Of a DNA stretch of 64,000 nucleotides, positions 59,310-64,000 are shown in pieces (position 1 is the first letter of the stretch; each line of letters starts with the position of its first letter). The stretch is from contig CANTUR010000037.1 of NCBI GenBank assembly GCA_947683625.1, forward strand, positions 1,922,001 to 1,986,000, in the 5' to 3' direction. The translations under genes and the position numbers were made by a program. Source of the stretch: Mallotus nudiflorus (Eukaryota; Streptophyta; Magnoliopsida; Malpighiales; Euphorbiaceae). Below the pieces are notes generated by a model that was not told where the DNA came from, did no database searches, and saw nothing but the letters and a program-made list of their open reading frames with translations.

Positions 59310-59525
59310 ATGAATGTTAAACTGGGACGGGTGCCTCGGTGGAAGCCTTTGCTCTCGGGGACCGCCAATGATTGTACGGTCGAAAATTGGACTAGGATGG
59401 GTGCCTCGATCGATGCCTTTACTCTCGGGGACCGCCAGAGCCATATATTTGGATTAAGTGAATGACTACAGTTTGGTGCCTCGGTTGATGCCTTTGCTCT
59501 CGGGGACCGGTAGTCTAGTTGGAAT
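59310..59525 (+). repeat. Three ~70 bp tandem units inside the Tekay LTR
   Basis: Cores 'gcctttgctctcggggaccg' near 59345, 59415 and 59490, each preceded by gtgcctcg. Same position and unit length as the triplet in the solo LTR at 28390-28600, although bases differ. Confidence 0.85.
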
Positions 59526-60133
59526 AAGTGGGCCCGGTTGGCCATTTAGATTTTGGGTTTAGGGTTCTACCGAGATTTTTCAAAGGCTATACTTATTTAT
59601 TATAAATTATTTTCACTATACACATATAGTTTTCAAAAAGGCTTTCAAACCGTACAACTCTTTTATTGACTTACTCAGTGAGGTCTGATTCCCCTCAATT
59701 TATTTTTTTTTAGGAGCTTGGGAGTTCGACCTCAGACTTCCTCCATGCCGGGTTTCTTCTTCACCGGCTATTTTATGTAGGTCATTATAAGCTATACTGT
59801 GTGTTAATCTAGGTTGCTGCAGTAGTAGATGTACTAAGAATTTGGATGGTTTAAGCATAATTATATAGTTTATTTGTACGAAACACACTCATGTATAAGA
59901 TTTAAGTTCAATTTATAATATGAGATGTTGAAACACATTATTATTTAAGCAGTTGAATTTGTGTAATTTGAGAAAAAAATTAGTTTGATAATATGTTTTG
60001 TTATTAATTAAAGTTTAAAATATGAATGGTTTTATTTTCTTTTCCGTTAGGCTTACTACGGGCTTCGGGGGCCTTATGCCTACCCATTCCCTAGTGTCGG
60101 TCACGTGCCCTCGGGTTCGGGTCATGACAAAGT

Positions 60134-60145
60134 TGGTATCAGAGC
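60134..60145 (+). promoter_or_regulatory. Primer-binding site (initiator tRNA-Met)
   Basis: TGGTATCAGAGC, an exact match, four bases after the LTR end. It lies in the aagTTGGTATCAGAGC context common in this lineage. Confidence 0.95.
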
Positions 60146-60300
60146 ATAAGTTCGATTAATTGTCTATGTCTGTCTTTCTGTGTAACTACTACAGCTTTAG
60201 GGTTGATAATTGTCTTGAGATGTTATTGTTACTAATTCCGCGTTGCTTTAAATATTCTTACCCCGTTTTAAATTCAATTTTTCCTTGTCTTCTTTTCATA

Positions 60301-61683
60301 ATGAGGCGTGTGCGTACCGACCCCAATGTTGATCCGACCCTTAGGTTTGATGAGCAGTCTATGCACGATGAGGCTCCCCTTCCTGCTCCACGTCGTAGGG
60401 GCAGAGGTAGAGGTAGAGGTTGAGCTAGGGTAGCTGCAGCTGAGATTCCTGATCAGCAGCCAGTCGAGCCTGCAGCCCCAGCTGTTGACCCCACTACCTT
60501 TGCAGCTGGACTAGCAGGGATTAATCAGTGTCTAGCAGCATTGAATCAGGCGATGCCCCTTATACAGTAGATGCTTCAACAGAGGAACCAGGGGATGTCA
60601 GATACTGAGGCAGCGCTTCTTTACTCATGAATCGGTAGAGTTTCTTTCGACGGTACGGGTGATGCCTTAGACTTTATTAATGCGATTGAGGCATGCACCA
60701 GGATGGGACACACGGATTATCAGCGAATTATGATTATGGAGTTGTCGGTTCAGGCAGCTGCTCAGGATTGGTTTATGCAGTCGATTCAGCCATCGATGCA
60801 TGAGCTGACTTGGCTAGAATTTAAGGACCGCTTTTTGAGATTTTTCTATCCTCCAGCCACCAGAGATGCCTATAGGTGGCAGCTACTCCACATCACTAGA
60901 GGCGATAGGTCAGTGGAGGACTATACCAGAGAGTTTAATAGGCTATCCCGACATGCAGAAGATATCAGGAGGGACCCTTATAGAGCAGTGGAGCTGTATG
61001 TTACCGGATTGGGACCCACTTTTATTGGTATGCGTACCGAGGACCGCACCCTAGAGAGTGTGATTGAGGAGGCCCGTTTGATTGAGAGGCGACATATCCG
61101 CCAGGGCACCATGATAGATCCTTATATGGTCGAGGGCAGTGGATATGGTGTAGCTCCTGGATACCAGCAGCCAGCATTTCACATTGATAGTTCGAGTCAG
61201 CAGGCTGCGGGTAGTTCTCAGCAGAGTGGTAGGAGGTCCAGGACTCACCGAGTTGGCCGACATGGATATGCCTCAAACAGGAGAACTGGCAGGAGTCACA
61301 GATTCGGTACAGGAGTTAGTAGCAGCAGTAGTGGGCAGAGTTCCGGGCAGAGTAGTTATGGGTCTGGAGCCAGTGCTTGCGCGAGTTATGGATGATTTCA
61401 TCAGGGCCCGTGTCATATGTTGACGAGCGCTTGTTTCAAATGTGGGCAGGTTGGACATCTTGCCAGAGCTTGTCCCTACTCCGGATACCAGCCATAGTAC
61501 ATTCAGGGTTCATCTTCCTCAGTGGCTCAGCCCTACTATCTGATGCCTCAGCAGTATCGAGCACCCATACAACCACAACAGAGATCGCCTCAGCTTATGA
61601 GTCAGCAGGGTCGAGGTTCAGTTAGTAGACCTAGCAGACGTGGTTTTGCACAGCCTTCCACTTCTCAGCAGGCAGGTCGTGGT
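60301..61683 (+). pseudogene. Tekay gag (capsid and CCHC nucleocapsid)
   Basis: ATG at 60301 (MRRVRTDPNVD) begins the frame shared with pol. An Arg/Gly-rich stretch, Gln/Ala-rich linker, then the retrotrans_gag core: DALDFINAIEACTRMG, MELSVQAAAQDWF, LTWLEFKDRFLRFFYP, SVEDYTREFNRLSRHAED, with 230 uninterrupted codons at 60703-61395. A Ser/Gly-rich region leads to an intact knuckle CFKCGQVGHLARAC at 61432-61473. Stops at 60421 (TGA), 60568 (TAG), 60628 (TGA), 61393 (TGA) and 61495 (TAG). Confidence 0.9.
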
Positions 61684-63651
61684 TAGGCTCGAGTGTTCAC
61701 TTTGACACCACAGGATGCTCAGACTTTGAATGCAGTGGTAGCAGGTATTCTCTCAGTCTGTGCATGCGATGCTAGAGTGTTGTTTGACCCCGGTGCTTCA
61801 CATTCCTTCATTTCTCCTGTGTTCGCTTTGAGAATCAAGTGGCAGCCTTCTAGGTTGTCCTTTCCTCTATCTGTTTCGACTCCTCTTAGTGACGAGTTGG
61901 AGAAAGATGTCTTCTTTCCTTCGTGTCTGGTGATAATTGATGGTAGAGAATTATGGGCGGACTTAGTATTGCTCAACGTACTGGAATTCGATGTCATTTT
62001 GGGCATGGATTGGTTGTCGAGGTATTATGCTTTGGTGAATTATAGAGAGAAAGAAGTGGTGTTCAGAATTCCAGATGAGGAAGAATTCTGTTTCAAGGGT
62101 GAAAAGAGCTCCATGCCTCATAATCTCATTTCTGCCATTACAGCCTGGAAGATGCTTAGAAGGGGTTATCAGGGATACTTGGCAGTGGTAAGAGATGTTG
62201 AGAAGGAGGATGTGGCAATTGAGCAGGTGCCAGTGGTTTGTGAATTTTTGGATGTCTTCCCTGAAGAATTACCGGGATTACCACCAGACAGAGAGATAGA
62301 GTTCTGTATTGATGTCATACATGGTACGGATCCTATTTCTATGCCACCTTACAGAATGGCACCAGCTGAACTGCAGGAGCTAAAAGAACAATTGCAGGAG
62401 TTGTTTGATAAGGGTTTCATCAGACCCAGTACATCGCCTTGGGGTGCTTCGATGTTGTTCGTGAAGAAGAAGGATAGTAGCCTTCACCTTTGTATCAACT
62501 ACAGGCAGTTGAATAAGGTCACCATCAAGAACAAGTACCCACTTTCGAGGATCGATGATCTGTTTGATCAACTTCAAGGTGCTACATGCTTCTCTAAAAT
62601 AGACCTGAGATCTGGGTATCATCAGTTGAGGATAAAAAGAGGTGATGAGCCTAAGACAGCCTTTCGAATATGATATGGCCATTATGAGTTTTTAGTAATG
62701 TCCTTTGGGTTGACTAATGCTCCAGCAGCCTTTATGGACTTGATGAATCGGGTATTCAGGCCATACTTGGATCAGTTTGTGATAGTTTTCATTGACGATA
62801 TCTTGGTTTATTCCAAGAGTGAGGCTAAGCATGTGATGCATCTTAGAAGGGTACTTCAGACCTTAAGGGAGCACAGGTTGTATGCCAAATTCTTAAAGTG
62901 CGAATTCTGGTTCCATCAAGTGGCATTTTTAGGCCACGTGGTTTCTCGAGATGGCATACAGGTGGACCCTAAGAAGATAGAGGCTATTACAGAGTGGCCG
63001 AGGCCGACTACAGTTAGGGAAGTACGGAGTTTCCTGGGTCTAGTAGGCTATTACAGAAGATTTGTGAAGGACTTCTCTAGAATTGCTGCACCTTTGACAA
63101 GGTTGACCCAAAAGTATGTTAAGTTTGTATGGACGGACAAATGCGAAGAGCATTTTCAGTTATTAAAGGACTTATTGACGTCGGCTCCAATTCTAACTTT
63201 ACCCTCTAGGAATGAAGGTTATACAGTGTATTGTGATGCTTCCAGAGTAGGATTGGGCTGTGTGTTGATGCAAAATGGCCAAGTGATTGCTTATGCTTCG
63301 AGGCAATTGAAGAAGCACGAGCAAAACTATCCTACTTACGACTTAGAGATGGTAGCCATGGTGTTTGCTTTGAAAATATGGAGGCATTACTTGTACGGAG
63401 TGACGTGTGAGATATACACAGATCATAAGAGCTTGAAATATATTTTCCAGTAGAGGGACTTGAATCTGAGGCAGAGGAGATGGATGGAACTCCTTAAGGA
63501 TTATGATTGCTCCATTTTATACCATCTAGGCAAGGCGAATGTTGTTGCGGATGCCTTGAGTAGAAAATCAGCAGGCAGCCTTGCCCATATTAGCATAGAG
63601 AGAAGGCCCATTATCAAGGAGTTGCATGGATTGATTGATCGGGGATTGTAG
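61684..63651 (+). pseudogene. Tekay protease, reverse transcriptase and RNase H
   Basis: Opens with a CAG-to-TAG stop at 61684 (GxARVFTLT). Protease: VLFDPGASHSFIS from 61777, with Pro in the second active-site position, and FDVILGMDWL. RT: DVFPEELPGLPPDREIEF (62251), KDSSLHLCINYRQLNKV, then TGA at 62671 where YGHYEF follows, MSFGLTNAPAAFMDLMNRVF, catalytic VFIDDILVYSKS (62785 on), FLGHVVSRDGIQVD. RNase H: YCDASRVGLGCVLMQ, IAYASRQLKKHEQNYPTYDL, EIYTDHKSLKYIF, TAG at 63451. Catalytic acids are all present. Apart from its stops the frame is clean. Confidence 0.93.
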
Positions 63652-64000
63652 ATGAAAGTTACCCAAAAGTGCCTTTTAGCTCAATTCAGTGTACGATCAG
63701 TACACTTGGATCGGGTTAAGGCAGCTCAGAGCAGAGACCCCCAGTTGTAGAGAATCATGTATGAAGTGTGACAAGGGCAGTCACGGGACTTTGTGATTGA
63801 CAGAGAAGGTGTATTGCGGTTGGGCACTAGGATTTGTGTGCCAGATGTTGATGACTTGAGAAAGGAGATTATGGAAGAAGCACATTTTTCTGCATATAGT
63901 GTTCATCCGGGTTCTACCAAGATGTATCATAACTTGAAGGATATATACTGGTGGAATGGAATGAAGAAGGATATTGTAGAGTTTATATCCAGGTGCTTGA
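63652..64000 (+). pseudogene. Tekay integrase, N-terminal zinc finger (cut by window end)
   Basis: After stops at 63649 (TAG), 63748 (TAG) and 63769 (TGA), reads DREGVLRLGTRICVPDVDD and the H2C2 zinc-binding block EAHFSAYSVHPGSTKMYHN followed by YWWNGMKKDIVEFISRC. Both His and the first Cys are present; the second Cys lies beyond the window. Catalytic core and chromodomain are outside. Confidence 0.88.

Larger units (their letters stand above)
56973..60129 (+). repeat. 5' LTR of the Tekay-type element
   Basis: Begins TGTAATATCC and ends GGGTCATGACA. Long TA runs (about 56985-57003, 57168-57216, 57370-57421), then a GC-rich CT-rich leader at 57540-57800, AT-rich middle, and the conserved 3' third shared with the solo LTR at 26180-29272. 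No partner LTR or target duplication is visible because the element runs off the window. Confidence 0.92.
56973..64000 (+). mobile_element. Tekay-type Ty3/gypsy element (5' LTR to integrase start)
   Basis: 3157 bp 5' LTR, initiator tRNA-Met PBS, and a single-frame gag-pol from 60301 to the window end in the order gag, CCHC, protease, RT, RNase H, integrase. RT and RNase H text and LTR type point to the Tekay/Del chromovirus lineage; the chromodomain that would confirm this lies beyond 64000. It sits in NBS-LRR copy 3. No frameshift was found, only eleven stop codons. Confidence 0.9.

Noticed and set aside
59310..59525. Regularly spaced repeats considered as CRISPR-like
   Set aside because: Only three diverged units inside a plant LTR, also found in a related LTR; no spacers of constant length.
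61719..62006. Minus-strand open frame across the protease of the Tekay element, with similar ones at 61022-61276 and 62380-62682
   Set aside because: Shadow frames opposite well-supported gag-pol coding sequence.

Overview
The window is nuclear DNA of a flowering plant, probably a eudicot; I do not assign a species. The evidence is CC-NBS-LRR (RGA-type) disease-resistance gene copies, plant-specific LTR retrotransposon lineages (Tekay/Del, Athila, Sirevirus, TNT1-94-like copia), an L1-type LINE with a C-terminal RNase H, a hAT transposase, and Mutator-type and hAT-type MITEs, all in a very AT-rich background. I found no intact host gene: everything recognisable is a transposable element, an element fragment or a decayed resistance gene.

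Layout. 1-1639: minus-strand LTR of a Tekay-type Ty3/gypsy element, cut by the window edge and lying inside a resistance-gene copy. 1640-5316: two tandem CNL pseudogenes, the first split by a 542 bp solo LTR. 5428-9955: complete but dead minus-strand Ty1/copia element with both LTRs, primer-binding site and near-matching target-site duplication. 9956-11925: intergenic DNA with a SINE-like tRNA-derived head and a 691 bp Mutator-type MITE. 11926-25772: an L1-type LINE with an internal RT duplication, plus its 3' flank, followed by a second partly deleted tandem copy of both. 25952-29754: a Mutator-type MITE split by a 3.1 kb solo Tekay LTR (perfect TAATG duplications). 30260-30730: copia remnant. 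31150-46572: minus-strand Athila-type element, interrupted in its integrase by a plus-strand Sirevirus-type copia element (31432-39368) and in its 5' LTR by an opposite-strand solo LTR (44423-45580). 46609-46890: orphan RNase H fragment. 48163-51105: hAT MITE followed by a hAT transposase pseudogene. 52289-55739: four Mutator-type foldback MITEs, at least three with clear 9-10 bp duplications. 56179-56972: third CNL copy, broken by a Tekay element (56973 to the window end) whose 5' LTR, PBS, gag, protease, RT, RNase H and the start of integrase are present.

How it fits together. The original locus looks like a resistance-gene cluster pushed apart by nested insertions. Target-site duplications and exact junctions give relative ages: Athila before the Sirevirus; the Mutator MITE before the Tekay solo LTR; the CNL copies before the Tekay insertions. 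CNL copies 2 and 3 share the same internal deletion joining the P-loop to the LRRs although they lie 53 kb apart. Most premature stops are explained by C-to-T or G-to-A transitions at CAG, CGA, CAA and TGG codons, as expected for methylated silenced DNA; in the Tekay element the reading frame is otherwise unshifted for 3.7 kb.

No tRNA or rRNA gene, CRISPR array or bacterial-type operon was seen. Similarity statements come from reading and aligning by eye; no database search was run.
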